Shown piece after piece: positions 8,901 to 17,300 of a stretch of 22,536 bases of DNA; position 1 is the first letter of the stretch; each line of letters starts with the position of its first letter. The DNA is taken from the NCBI GenBank assembly GCA_031963225.1, contig JASSUD010000050.1, positions 1-22,536 of the forward strand. Reading direction: 5' to 3'. The notes beneath the pieces were generated by a model that worked only from the letters and a program-made list of their open reading frames with translations, ran no database searches and was not told the DNA's origin. The position numbers and the translations under genes were made by a program. Source of the stretch: JASSUD01 sp031963225 (GTDB taxonomy: Bacteria > Pseudomonadota > Gammaproteobacteria > Burkholderiales > Burkholderiaceae).

Positions 8901-10559
8901 AAAGTGATGGCTCCAAGAGGCGTGATGCTGATAATCGTAGACTAGTTTTTTGCATAAGGTCGTTTTGCCAATGCCTGCTCGTCCCTGAATCAAAATCCGT
9001 TTCGGAAAGCCCGTAGAGCCATCGTGTAATGGTTGCGCCTCGAAAAGGCGATCTAATGAGATCACCCGGCTGTAATCTGTCGCAAGAAGCTGCTCACTGC
9101 TGGGTAGGCGGGTAAAGGCGCTTGCCTGCTTTTTTAATACCTCTTTTTCTTTTTCTAGTTGCGCGTGACTATCGACCATCGCCAGATTGATATAGCACTC
9201 CTCCAAAGAGGCGATTTGACCGGAGACCCGTTGAATCGACAGCTTGGCGACATGATAATAGTGCTGATATAACGCCTGGCGTAGATCGCTTGATGAAAGG
9301 TCAGAGGGAAGCCACGCCTGCTCGCTCAGGGCTGTTTGTACATTTTTGAAAATGGCCTCTACATCATCAAAAAAAGCACGCGCAGTGGGTACCTCAGATT
9401 GTGTATTGAGCTGATCAATAAAATGACTATATGCCTGCCAAAATTGGTTTAAAGCGGTTTTTGCTTCCTCGCTGGTTACAAAGAGTCGCTCAATGAGCTT
9501 AAACATCACAGCGTGGCGACTTTGATCGGGATAGACGATCTGCCCTGTTTGAGCTTGCTGCTCAAGGCGAGGAATATCATCGATGCGCACCGTGGTTCGA
9601 TGAATAAATGGATTCAGGCAGGGCTGAGCACTTTTGGGGGTCAGAGAAACGGGAATGATGCCATGCAGATCGCCTAACTCTTCGGCACGAATCTGCAAAA
9701 AAGCCATTTCTGTCAATACATGATGAAAGCCCGCTTGTTGAGAGTAGGTATGGACGACTGCACGAATAGACGCATCACTGCGTTGACGCACATCGATAAG
9801 GTAGGCTTGTTGGAGTTGCTGATAAAAATCTTGATAGGCAGGCCATTCCAAATACTTGGCCAATACCTCAGAACAACAGACGACGACTTTATCCACGGGC
9901 CTTACGTCGCTGCGTAACTGCGTGGGCAGCAAACAGAGCTGACTGGTGAGGATATCCGCGAGCTGGCCATCTTTGCTGAGATGCTCTGGTAAGCCAACGT
10001 ATGGCCGAGCCATCGGTGTTTGGTCGGAATAGAGCTTCACTCGCAGTTGAGAGAGCTTCTTGATCAAGTATTTGGCGATCTCGGCTCGGGCTTTGCCATA
10101 AGTGTCATTATGGTGCGCATAGACTAGAAATAGGCTGGGTTGATTCGGTATGGTTAATGCAGTTAGTCGCGAGAACATTTTTTCAAATAAGCGATCGAGC
10201 AGTACATTTTTTGCTTGGATAGATGAGGCCGTCTGCGTCAAAGGAGGTGTGCGGCCTGCCCACCATGAAAAGACCGCCGTCATCCATGTTGAATCTGCTG
10301 CCTGATTTTTTTCTTGCACACCAAGATATTGGCGACTTTGAGTGGCTATCCCTTTGAGTGCAGCCTGCGCTGCAGATTGACTTTCAGCATGGATGGAAGC
10401 GGGCAAATCGGCGTTTTGCGCTGCGCTTTGTGCTTCAACACAGAGGGTTTGAACGCTACTTTGACTACCCTCTCTGCATTCATCGGCCGTCTTTGGGGCA
10501 GCATGGCGAACTGAGAATGACGGGTTGTTACTCCTTATTAGGCCGTTTATCTTATCCAT
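5931..10559 (-). CDS. NACHT protein B: TIR-like / NACHT / HEAT-like repeat STAND protein
   Basis: A protein of 1,542 residues, paralogous to NACHT protein A over the front half. The first 110 residues are low-complexity and Ala/Gln/Ser-rich. Residues about 140-310 repeat the TIR/SEFIR-like pattern (PSLFLVYAHHND, VKLYSDQ, DKVVVCCSEV, TEMAFLQ, IIPVSLT). NACHT follows with Walker A GRAGIGKTT (526-534), Walker B LFILDGLDE (602-610) and VVITSRP (634-640). A helical arm with HFVHLTFQEFFAAQFL precedes HEAT-like repeats of 33 residues (about 1000-1330), a linker with VGPPSNAVPQDE, and two or three more divergent HEAT units. The HEAT solenoid takes the place of the WD40 sensor of A. ATG 10559 has no good ribosome binding site; the broken small-gene frame stops two bases before it, so translation may have been coupled. 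The tail (LLQKEK) has no CaaX motif. Confidence 0.85.
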   Translation of the reverse strand: MDKINGLIRSNNPSFSVRHAAPKTADECREGSQSSVQTLCVEAQSAAQNADLPASIHAESQSAAQAALKGIATQSRQYLGVQEKNQAADSTWMTAVFSWWAGRTPPLTQTASSIQAKNVLLDRLFEKMFSRLTALTIPNQPSLFLVYAHHNDTYGKARAEIAKYLIKKLSQLRVKLYSDQTPMARPYVGLPEHLSKDGQLADILTSQLCLLPTQLRSDVRPVDKVVVCCSEVLAKYLEWPAYQDFYQQLQQAYLIDVRQRSDASIRAVVHTYSQQAGFHHVLTEMAFLQIRAEELGDLHGIIPVSLTPKSAQPCLNPFIHRTTVRIDDIPRLEQQAQTGQIVYPDQSRHAVMFKLIERLFVTSEEAKTALNQFWQAYSHFIDQLNTQSEVPTARAFFDDVEAIFKNVQTALSEQAWLPSDLSSSDLRQALYQHYYHVAKLSIQRVSGQIASLEECYINLAMVDSHAQLEKEKEVLKKQASAFTRLPSSEQLLATDYSRVISLDRLFEAQPLHDGSTGFPKRILIQGRAGIGKTTLCKKLVYDYQHHASWSHHFACVLWVPLRQLKTLEWCSFKKLLREHYFASQQSAKALEKTFRQHKDKTLFILDGLDEVVGELEDSRPLSRFLKELLSQQHVVITSRPAGVHSSLLGQLDLTLETVGFTPDNVRTYIQKFVPQANQATIAQFIRRTPLIQGLVNIPIQLDALCYSWDKLPQNKAITMSTLYEAMVDKLWRKDSIRLEKEEEGQRFGSQVIDNLTPAELKEFMNAEIYYLGYLAFKGLAAEQIEFSRDTLSQRREELNQRTATSTPLPFSFTTNLKKTSYLHTADANLPEADRHYHFVHLTFQEFFAAQFLATHLQAYSTAVRRDADFMLNQEELHAFIAAHKYHPRYEIVWWMVAGLLKGQALTDFFALLEALPRDLIGLRHQQVMMGCLNEARPQLNVNLIHRLEAEVKQWLRFETASENCRVSILGSHMAIPESLLLSFFDQLEGRQNIILALGLRSALSDDAISIVVTLLQHENENAREWAAIILRCQQTLSDDTISALITLLQHENEDVRLRATEILRHQQTLSDDTVSAVIVLLQHESEDVRQLAAAILFKRQTFSDHTTSALIALLQHENKDTRQVAATILLKWQTLSDHTTSALIALLSHKNENASKWVAVILLGQQTLSDHTISALIALLPHENGNARKWAATILLDQQTLSDDTISALIVLLRHENEDTKEWAAGILLKRQTLSDDATSALIALLSHKNENVRECAAKILSHQQQLSDHTTSILIALLQHGNILASMWAAAILAHRQTLSDHTTSALSALLQSGDIRGLIKYVLDEHKNRPSKVGPPSNAVPQDENNGISNAAALVTSEPQALSTQPISTCITALEDENQKVRQAAVEILGKQETLSDETLAALMNLLRHENEETRGAAVKGFGLHKALPQWLIVALVDGIQDADKNFRNAAARVLSFHLDRLYPLLPSLAADQIQILYRRVFLVPMQQIVALYIQENHLCFHTAAGPKSIRLEVEQVNKVNQAFIAVQNEAQLALLQKEK
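6590..7580 (-). repeat. Ten 99-bp tandem repeats encoding HEAT-like units of NACHT protein B
   Basis: The word cagagagcg (minus-strand TLSD) or a close variant recurs at 6656, 6755, 6854, 6953, 7052, 7151, 7250, 7349, 7448 and 7547, exactly 99 bases apart. Each unit encodes 33 residues, QTLSDDTISALIALLQHEN followed by about 14 more in the form .D.R..AA.IL.... Units vary mainly in the second helix (the W, Q, L and K positions between AR/VR and AA). The unbroken spacing shows tandem duplication with no indels since. Confidence 0.9.
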
Positions 10560-10561
10560 TT

Positions 10562-10774
10562 TTAAATTTTTAAATTGGTTGGAGCGTGCGGAATTGTCTC
10601 GGTTTTACCGGTCGATTGGTTGTAATGCAACACGAAGCTACTTGAATCAACGCCTCGATACGGAGGGATACGCGCTTCAATGGGAGATCCGAATCGATAT
10701 CCGTATTCACTAGAATGACCATCAAGCAGAGAATTTGCTTTGGTATGAAAGTAAGCACTGAATAAACACCATAA
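10562..10774 (-). pseudogene. Remnant of a second small-protein gene, upstream of NACHT gene B
   Basis: This minus-strand frame is open from just after a TGA (10775-10777) to a TAA (10562-10564) and has no start codon. It contains YGYRFGSPIEARIPPYRG, nearly the same as YGYRFGSPVEARIRPYYG in the CTVM gene, preceded by KANSLL (compare KAVYLP). After that match the two diverge, and this copy ends HAPTNLKI with no CaaX tail. The N-terminal two thirds are missing. The stop lies two bases before the NACHT gene B start, mirroring the position of the intact gene before NACHT gene A, so the pair arose by duplication of a two-gene unit. Confidence 0.75.
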
Positions 10775-10988
10775 TCAGGTAGTACCTAGATGTATCGTGT
10801 TGTTTGGCGGTTAATATGGCAAGGCAAGCAATGCATTCAGATAAATCTAATTATGCATAGTTGGTGTAGTCTAATTTCCTTAAAGGAAATTAAGAAAATT
10901 CTACTTCCAAGCTCGGATCTGGATGGGGAAATGAATAAGGAGTGCGGTTGGGCTCTATATCAACACAAGACTCAACCTAGAATGAATG

Positions 10989-11119
10989 GTAGGTTGGTGG
11001 TGAGGTACGAACCCCAACATGATGACCGCCGTCCTTTTGAAACCTGCATAGGCATGTCAAAAGCGATGGTTACAAGCTGGTGGTGTGCATGTTGGGGTTC
11101 CTTCGTCACCCCAACCTAC
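10989..11119. repeat. Palindromic GTAGG repeat, copy 1 (131 bp)
   Basis: The left arm is gtaggttggtggtgag followed by gtacgaaccccaacatg. The right arm, read on the other strand, has gacgaaggaa in place of gaggtacgaa and lacks one base. The core includes ccttttgaaacctgcat and matches copies 3-5. No transposase is encoded, so this is a non-autonomous MITE/REP-like element. Confidence 0.85.
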
Positions 11120-11153
11120 CGTGCTAAAACCTGCATATGTATCTTGCAAACCT

Positions 11154-11286
11154 TCCCCGCAGAGTATGGCAAAACTTCTCCATAACCTTACTCCATTTAT
11201 TGGAAAGGGGAAACGTGCCAATGCAACAACACCTGTACCTATCGTGGCGGCAAACCAATTAGCAGGGAAATTTACATCATGGCACA
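11154..11286 (-). pseudogene. Relic of a TDT transporter gene
   Basis: The minus strand reads NWFAATIGTGVVALARFPF then PINGV, against NWFTATMGTGVVALALARFPF then PINGV near the N-terminus of the intact transporter, with a six-base deletion. It then jumps to sequence (11154-11188) that resembles 12790-12834, which lies 69 bases beyond the intact transporter's stop. So this is a copy with its middle deleted. On the other side, 11264-11286 matches 21 of 23 bases of the 3' end of NACHT gene C (14345-14367), as if the copy once included that junction. Confidence 0.75.
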
Positions 11287-11336
11287 TGCAGTCACGTTAT
11301 TTTATGAAGCGCTAGGAATATAAAGGAGCGCTTCTA

Positions 11337-12500
11337 TTAGTCCCACGAAAACTCAATGTCTACGCCATGCTTATTTTTTATACCAGAAAATTTATGGCGT
11401 TCATTTTCTAAATGGCAACTAGATAAAAGTACTTCTTCTAATGCTAAAAAATTTGATATGACTCTTAAATCGTCAGCTTTATAGCCATATAAATTATTGC
11501 CTTCTAAATTTAAACACTGAACGTTTGTGTTCTGCAAACCATTAAAAAGAAGCTTTGCGCCATCATGGTCAATATGATTAAAACTTAAATCTATATTCTC
11601 TAATTTTGCTGGAAAATTTCCAATTAAATGCGATATATCTTCATTTGTAATGCCAGAAGAATCTGCCGCAAATTCTTCAATATGAATATTTTTCAAATAT
11701 TTTGAAAATGTATTTAATGCGGGCCTTTTATTTCGATCTGTGCTTAAACTAAAATGATCAATATTTTTACCTGATAATAATTGCAACAAAGTTGGAATAT
11801 ACCTTATGTCAAACTCATCACTATCCACGGAGAAGCGCGGAATACCGCTCAATTCTGGATTTTTATGTAATACCCATAAAAAGTTTGATGTGAATTTATA
11901 TTTATCATAATTAATTTCGCTAGGAAAAAGTAAGTCCAATGTTTTTATATTGGTTTTTTTTAGCAAAGCTTGAAATATCATATCCATTACTTTATCGCGC
12001 TGAATCCCATTTAATGGGGATTGGGCAAACTCGACGTGAACATGCTGTACTTTACTAATAATAAATTCAATGCCAGCCTGAATTTGGATATAAGAGAATT
12101 CGGTTCTTTTCGTAGCTTCAATAAGTTTTTTTTGGCACCAGTCCATTTGAGATTTAGGACTTTCCAATCCAATATTCGCGCCATCCGCCAATAATTCTTT
12201 GAATTCAGCACCAAATATATTACGCTTAATTTTTATTGCTTTATAATAAAATTCTTTATTAACCAACATAAGCGTAGATAATTGCTGCGCAGACTCTTTT
12301 GGTGAATATAACTTTGGAATAGTATTTAAAATCATGTCTACTAATTCTGTTGGTAAATCAGCAAAAGTAGCAGAAGGAGGAGCCATATTTTGGTGGCCAG
12401 TATTATTATCCAATAATGGATCTTTAGAATTTATTTCATTGCCGCGATAATGTGTAGCATAAGAGTATTTTTGCAATGCATTTACGTCTGTTATATTCAA
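11337..12500 (-). CDS. F-box / leucine-rich-repeat protein
   Basis: A protein of 387 residues with a eukaryote-like layout. Residues about 46-90 form an F-box: FADLPTELVDMILNTIP, a short loop, then LMLVNKEFYYKAI, with the expected LP-x-EL, IL and LVN positions. The last 110 residues show LRR of the RI/cytosolic type (LENIDLSFNHIDHDGAKLLF, then VQCLNLEGNNL, then LEEVLLSSCHL). In eukaryotes the F-box binds Skp1 of SCF ubiquitin ligases and the LRRs choose the substrate; several intracellular bacteria deliver such proteins into host cells. That use here is inference. The start is TTG at 12500, with GTGAGA upstream; the first in-frame ATG (12386) has no ribosome binding site but would still keep the F-box. 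The gene is visibly richer in A and T than the NACHT genes, which suggests separate ancestry. No secretion signal is obvious. Confidence 0.8.
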   Translation of the reverse strand: MNITDVNALQKYSYATHYRGNEINSKDPLLDNNTGHQNMAPPSATFADLPTELVDMILNTIPKLYSPKESAQQLSTLMLVNKEFYYKAIKIKRNIFGAEFKELLADGANIGLESPKSQMDWCQKKLIEATKRTEFSYIQIQAGIEFIISKVQHVHVEFAQSPLNGIQRDKVMDMIFQALLKKTNIKTLDLLFPSEINYDKYKFTSNFLWVLHKNPELSGIPRFSVDSDEFDIRYIPTLLQLLSGKNIDHFSLSTDRNKRPALNTFSKYLKNIHIEEFAADSSGITNEDISHLIGNFPAKLENIDLSFNHIDHDGAKLLFNGLQNTNVQCLNLEGNNLYGYKADDLRVISNFLALEEVLLSSCHLENERHKFSGIKNKHGVDIEFSWD

Positions 12501-12532
12501 GATTATCTCACTTTCTACTGACTGAAAAATTA

Positions 12533-12559
12533 ATTATATAAATTTTTAACTGGTGTCGA
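12533..12559 (-). promoter_or_regulatory. Possible sigma-70 promoter of the F-box gene
   Basis: On the minus strand a perfect TATAAT (12538-12533) lies 33 bases before the TTG start. TCGACA (12559-12554) is 15 bases further up, shorter than the ideal spacer. The segment is strongly AT-rich, so the -10 match could be chance. Confidence 0.35.
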
Positions 12560-12666
12560 GCAGCAGGCGCACAAAAGATTCAGGCTTCTTGCCGGCCTGC
12601 AATGGCACGCCCTTTACGTCGCTATGACTTTACTTCTGCCTATCAGATGATGCATTGCACATTATA

Positions 12667-12765
12667 ATGGGCTTAGTAAGAATGTTAGATAAATCTGAAT
12701 ACTTAATCGAGCAATTAGCTGTACAAGCAGCACTGGAATATGGCGGCCCGCATCTTTTAGCTTGA
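12667..12765 (+). CDS. Possible short peptide frame or gene fragment (32 aa)
   Basis: ATG 12667 (or 12682) opens a frame reading MLDKSEYLIEQLAVQAALEY then GGPHLLA and TGA. The composition is protein-like (amphipathic helix), but there is no ribosome binding site and it is very short. It may be the leftover start of a lost gene. Not recognised. Confidence 0.2.
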   Translation: MGLVRMLDKSEYLIEQLAVQAALEYGGPHLLA

Positions 12766-12789
12766 TGCCTGCCTGGCAAAGGTGGGCGT

Positions 12790-12834
12790 TCGCAAACATT
12801 CCCAGCGGAGTATGGAGGAACTTATCCATAACCT
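12790..12834. repeat. Block shared with the transporter relic at 11154-11188
   Basis: Both blocks carry gcaaac.ttccc.gc.gagtatgg, then aacttctccataacct with a few changes. In the intact locus the block lies just downstream of the transporter stop; in the relic it is joined directly to the transporter's N-terminal codons. This marks the deletion endpoint. Confidence 0.6.
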
Positions 12835-12902
12835 CCGTTCTGGATAAGTGGTTGCGGTGATAGCGTGACGCCTCTTGGTGCTAGAACATGCCCTCTGAAC
12901 GC

Positions 12903-14057
12903 TTATGTTCGTGGGCACTGATCAGCCAATGGTAATCCTGTAGTTTCAAGGCAGGGGGCGGAAAATAAGTTACCGTGGTAGATACCCACAAGGGTGCGCC
13001 ATGTCACAATCAGCCAGAAGCCGATTAACATACAAACGAAAATAGCACCCAGTATGGCAAACAATTCCACCCCTGTGACCCGTGCTAATGTCAGTGTTGC
13101 TAACGCATAGACTCCGATTGGAAATGTAAATGCCCACCATCCCATGTTAAAAGGTAATCCTTGCCGCATATAATGCAAGGTGGTCAAAATTGCGATGACC
13201 AACCACCACAAACCATAACCCCATAAAATGCAGGCACCGATCACTCCTGTACTTTCTGCAAGTCGTCCAATACCGGCAAGTTCGGGGGTAATGAGAATAT
13301 GCGGCGCTTGCTCGCCCAGTTGCAAAAGACCGAGTGCGCCCGTAGCGATCGGGCCCATTGCAAGCCAGCTTGAGACTGCTGTATCCCGCCCGGGTAGTTT
13401 ATGTAGTGCCATACGTAAAAATAAAATAATCAGTATTCCCAAGGCGGGCAAAACTGACGTCCCCCAAAGCACATAACTGAAAAATAAAATAGCACTAGAT
13501 GCTGGATCCGCTGGCAAATAGCCCAGCAGCAAACCACCCGACGCAGCAGTCACTTCTGCTGCAACAATGGGGAGCAGCCAAATGGCTGTCATTTTTTGTA
13601 ATGTATGATCTTGGCGGGTAAACATCAGAAAAGGAATGATCCATGCACAGAGCAGGGCCAGAGCTGCATCCAGCCACCAAAGCATGGTGGCAATCTCAAC
13701 GGCAACCGGCCCCCAACGTGCAGTGCCAAAAATCAAGAAACCGTTGAGGATGGTAGCGAGACCCATTGGGATCGCACCAAAAAACATCCCCATTGTGCTG
13801 TGCTGAAAAATGCGTTTGGCTCCATCAAAGAAAAATATCCAGCGTGCTCCATACAATAAGCTGCACAAGATAAATAAACCTATATTGATAAACCAAAGCG
13901 CCTCACCCATTGCCCTTACCCCATTTATTGGAAAGGGGAAACGTGCCAGTGCCAATGCAACAACACCTGTACCCATCGTGGCGGTAAACCAATTAGGCGT
14001 AAATTGCCGGATCAGTTCACGCGGATGCGACAAGCGATTTAAGGGAAGCAAAATCAT
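12903..14057 (-). CDS. TDT/TehA-SLAC1-like membrane transporter
   Basis: A 384-residue integral membrane protein with about ten hydrophobic segments, the usual size and shape of the tellurite-resistance/dicarboxylate transporter (TDT) family, which includes TehA, Mae1 and the sulfite pump Ssu1. Supporting stretches are NWFTATMGTGVVALALARFP near the N-terminus, FFGAIPMGLATILNG, LWWLDAALALLCAW, and FNMGWWAFTFPIGVYALATL near the C-terminus. The substrate cannot be told from sequence; C4-dicarboxylate/malate or sulfite export are the common choices. The frame continues upstream to 14246, but only through a GTAGG repeat, so I start at ATG 14057 (AAGG about ten bases upstream). A broken second copy lies at 11154-11286. 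It is the most ordinary bacterial gene of the minus-strand group. Confidence 0.85.
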   Translation of the reverse strand: MILLPLNRLSHPRELIRQFTPNWFTATMGTGVVALALARFPFPINGVRAMGEALWFINIGLFILCSLLYGARWIFFFDGAKRIFQHSTMGMFFGAIPMGLATILNGFLIFGTARWGPVAVEIATMLWWLDAALALLCAWIIPFLMFTRQDHTLQKMTAIWLLPIVAAEVTAASGGLLLGYLPADPASSAILFFSYVLWGTSVLPALGILIILFLRMALHKLPGRDTAVSSWLAMGPIATGALGLLQLGEQAPHILITPELAGIGRLAESTGVIGACILWGYGLWWLVIAILTTLHYMRQGLPFNMGWWAFTFPIGVYALATLTLARVTGVELFAILGAIFVCMLIGFWLIVTWRTLVGIYHGNLFSAPCLETTGLPLADQCPRT

Positions 14058-14075
14058 GATTAATGCCTTATTACC

Positions 14076-14340
14076 GTAGGTTGGTGGTGAGGCACGAACC
14101 CCAACATGCGTACCACTGCCCTCTAATTTATGCCTATGCAGTGTATAGGCAGGTTTTAGAAGGTTTTTGGTACGCATGTTGGGGTTCGTGCCCATGCGCG
14201 CTAACTTAAGCCAAAGACCAGAACATATTGTCGCTAAACTGTACAAAAAGTTAAGCGAAAAAAGGGGATTTTTTCCATGAACAGGCTATCTTTTGGCTTA
14301 AGTTAGCGCGCATGGGGTTCGTGCCTCACCACCAACCTAC
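14076..14340. repeat. Palindromic GTAGG repeat, copy 2, split by an insertion
   Basis: The left arm begins at 14076 (gtaggttggtggtgag, then gcacgaaccccaacatg) and the right arm ends at 14340. Unlike the other copies, both arms carry the same gaggcacgaa variant. Removing the 126-bp insertion and its 7-base duplication leaves about 132 bp, the standard length. It separates the NACHT gene C stop (14353) from the transporter start. Confidence 0.85.
14191..14316. mobile_element. 126-bp MITE-like insertion within repeat copy 2
   Basis: The ends are perfect inverted repeats over 25 bases (cccatgcgcgctaac... at 14191 and its complement ending at 14316). It is flanked by gttcgtg on both sides (14184-14190 and 14317-14323); because of shared flanking bases the duplication may be read as up to 11 bp (gggttcgtgcc). 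The inside has no gene, only an A-run/T-run hairpin (gaaaaaa-gggga-ttttttc). Confidence 0.85.
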
Positions 14341-14352
14341 ATAGAGGGAAAT

Positions 14353-17300
14353 TTACATCACGGTACAGGATGAAAAGGCTCCATGCTTCTTTTTGGGAGG
14401 AAGCTGCATTTTGGCAGGTGCTTCCTTATGCTTCTTTTGCAATACTGCACCACATTGGGCAAGCAGTGTAAGATTTAGCTGGCTTAACCTTTGCGCTTGT
14501 TCAAACGTTGCCCCTTCTGCTAGGAGCTGCGCCTGACCAGAAACCCAGCATAGCGATATAGATGTCGTATCTGCGTGCTCCTGCACATGCCATAACCGCA
14601 CAATCGAATCGTCGCTTCCGGTAGCGATATATACATTTTTATGTACATCGATATACCAATCCATGCTTTTTATCGCTACATGGCCTATTTGTAGCATTCC
14701 AATGCACGTACCTGAAGAAGCATTCCATATACGCAAAGTGCGATCTGCGCTAGTCGTAGCAAGCCATGCACCATCTGGGGAAAATATAATTTCCCTTATG
14801 GTATCTGTATGACCGTAAAGAATGGATTGTTTTTTTTCAGTTTGCGCATTCCATACTGTCACCGTATGGTCTGAGTGGGCCATAGCAAGCTGCTGACTGC
14901 TGGGTGAATACGTCGCATCTAAAATAGACGTATGCCGATTTTTATTTTGAAAAGTATGTAATACCTGATTAGCCTCCAGCTCACGTATAGTCACTACCTT
15001 ATCTTTAATACATAGGGCCAATAAGTATTGGCTGTCCTGTGAATGTACCAAGTGATGCAAATCTGGGATAAGAAGCTCTCTTATTTTTTTTCGTTTTTGT
15101 ACATCCCATAGGGATACAAGGTTGCCTTTTTTCATCGCCCTTTTTCTGCCATCTGCAGAAAATATAAGCGCATCCGTGCTATATGCAGCAAAACGTGACC
15201 CGCTTTGCAAAAGCGTATTTCCTTCGTGTATTTTATAGAATTCCATATCGCTTTTTGCATCACGCAGCATAAGCACCTTCCCATTCGGAGAAAAATGTAA
15301 GGCTGGTGCACTAGATGGGTCTTTTTTATCTCTCCAAAAACGGTGTATTAATTTCCCGCCGGGCATTGCCCATAGGCAGATAGTACGATCATTGCCACAT
15401 GTGGCAAGCAAGCCACCATCGGGAGAAAATGCCATGCCTGTGATAGCTTGTGTATGCCCGGCTACCCTCTTTTGCACTTCAGTGGGCACTTTCGATAACC
15501 GAACCGTTTTATCCATGCTACTGGTTGCGAGTTGGGTGCCATCTGGAGAAAATGCTAGGGCGCTTATTGCTTGAGTATGGCCCTTCTGCACATAAAATAA
15601 GGCGCCTGATTCGGCATACCATACCCGCGCTGTGGCTTGCCCATCATCGCTATTGCGCGCACTGATGGCTGCTATTAACCGGCCATTCGGAGAGAACGCG
15701 ACTTGCGTGCCCCCCTCACCATAGAGCGTTTTCCAAACCCGCGCACCGGATGCGACACTCCATAGCGAGAGCCGGTTGCCATACTCACACAGAGCTAGCT
15801 GTTGGCTAGCGGGTGAGAATGCCATGTGATTGCAAGGCCTATCGTAAGAGAAGGTATGCATGACTTGCTTGGTAGGTATATCTAATAGCGCTACACCCTG
15901 CTTGGGTGAAACGGCTATGGCTAACCATGCGCCATTCGGTGAAAAAGCCAAAGCTTGGGCAGCGGAGCTTCGTTTTTTAGTTTCGTAGACTTTTGCATGC
16001 GCATCCATATCCCACAGCTCAATGCGGCACCCTTCTTCATTACGCACTTCTATAGCTAGCAGCGGTGCATTAGGTGAATACACCATATTCAGCACACTAT
16101 CGGCTTTGCGAAGATAGAAAGGATTAGCCTCCACGCCCAAAGGAACCTGCCATCGTCGAACTACTTTCCCCGTATCGGCCACCAATAATTGCGCACTATC
16201 CGAAGAAAATGCCATATGCTTAGAGTCGATATGCGCAGATTCCAGTGTAAAAGTATGGATTATTTTCCAATTATAGGTTCGGTATAGCCTGATAGTAGCG
16301 CCCTGCCCTAGCAAAGTATCGCCTTCAATACCCACAGCAAAGTAGGCGCCATTGCTCGAGTAGAGGCAGGTTTTTGCTGGTCTTTTTTGCGCTAAAAAAG
16401 GGATGGCGTCGAATCGTGCTCCTTGCAATAACGTTGCATTTAATCGAGCATGGCGCAGCCATATACCTTGTAATTGAGTATGGCTTAAATTTGCGCCTGT
16501 AAAATCTGCATGATCAAAAAGACCATACCGCAAATCTGCACCAGGAATATGCACGTTTTGTAGGTTTGCCCCAGTAAATATTTCACCCATTCGCACCAAT
16601 ACCGTCATAGCATTGGCTGCTCCCAAACCAATTTTCTTAGTGATTTTAGAGGCTTCAACCCAAGCATATAAATGATTTTTAAATGCAGGGAATTGCACCG
16701 CACGCTCTACCAATAAATCCAAAATATCGGGCTTATCCACTAAATAAAGCTGATTGAGTACAGCATGTACGTTCAGCGGTCCGGTATGGGATTGGGGGCC
16801 GCAAATAGCGTTGACTACTAAATAGGCTTGCATTCCGGAATGGATAAAACCATAGCGCGAGCCTTGGCGTAACAAAGGCATATTAAAGAGCACAAGGCGC
16901 TTATTTGCCTCATTATTGCCCCAAAACTGCTGCCACGCCTCTGGGAAAATGGCATCTTGGTCAGGGTTATAAAATGCCTGCACAGTACGATTTTTAGTAA
17001 GGGCAATAGCCAATTGCTGGCTAGCATACAGCCCTTTCATTTTTAAATAAGGTTGGAACTTTGCAAATACGGCTTTCTCATCCTCAGTCAGGTGCATGCT
17101 CATGCTTTGCAAACGCGCATCACAGCGCTCTAACCAATTTGCCATCCATTGGTCATAGAGTGTAATTTCCTTAGTAGGCGCCCTACCATGGGTTGCTATA
17201 TAATTGGGCAACACTTGCAATGCCATATGCAATAAAGCAGGGCGGCGAATCGCTGCTTTAAGCGTAGGGGTGTCATCTAAGACTTTTTGATAGCGCGCAA

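Larger units (their letters stand above)
10775..11336. other. Intergenic stretch with repeat and gene debris
   Basis: No intact gene is supported here. It holds a short inverted repeat (aatttcct-taa-aggaaatt, 10873-10891), one palindromic GTAGG repeat (10989-11119) and a relic of the TDT transporter gene (11154-11286). Open frames across it cross these elements and have no ribosome binding sites. Confidence 0.7.
12501..12902. other. Intergenic stretch between F-box gene and transporter
   Basis: It contains the probable F-box gene promoter, one short plus-strand frame (12667-12765) and a 45-base block (12790-12834) shared with the transporter relic. I see no RNA gene or mobile element in the remainder. 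Confidence 0.6.

Noticed and set aside
10790..11185. Plus-strand open frame of 131 codons
   Set aside because: It runs through repeat copy 1 and the transporter relic, has no ribosome binding site, and its sequence matches nothing I recognise.
12663..12668. Perfect TATAAT on the plus strand
   Set aside because: It overlaps the ATG of the short frame at 12667 and has no -35 at a workable distance, so it cannot be that frame's promoter.
14058..14246. Upstream extension of the transporter frame
   Set aside because: These codons are read through the GTAGG repeat and the MITE; the true start is the ATG at 14057, which follows AAGG and leads into the conserved NWFTAT region.
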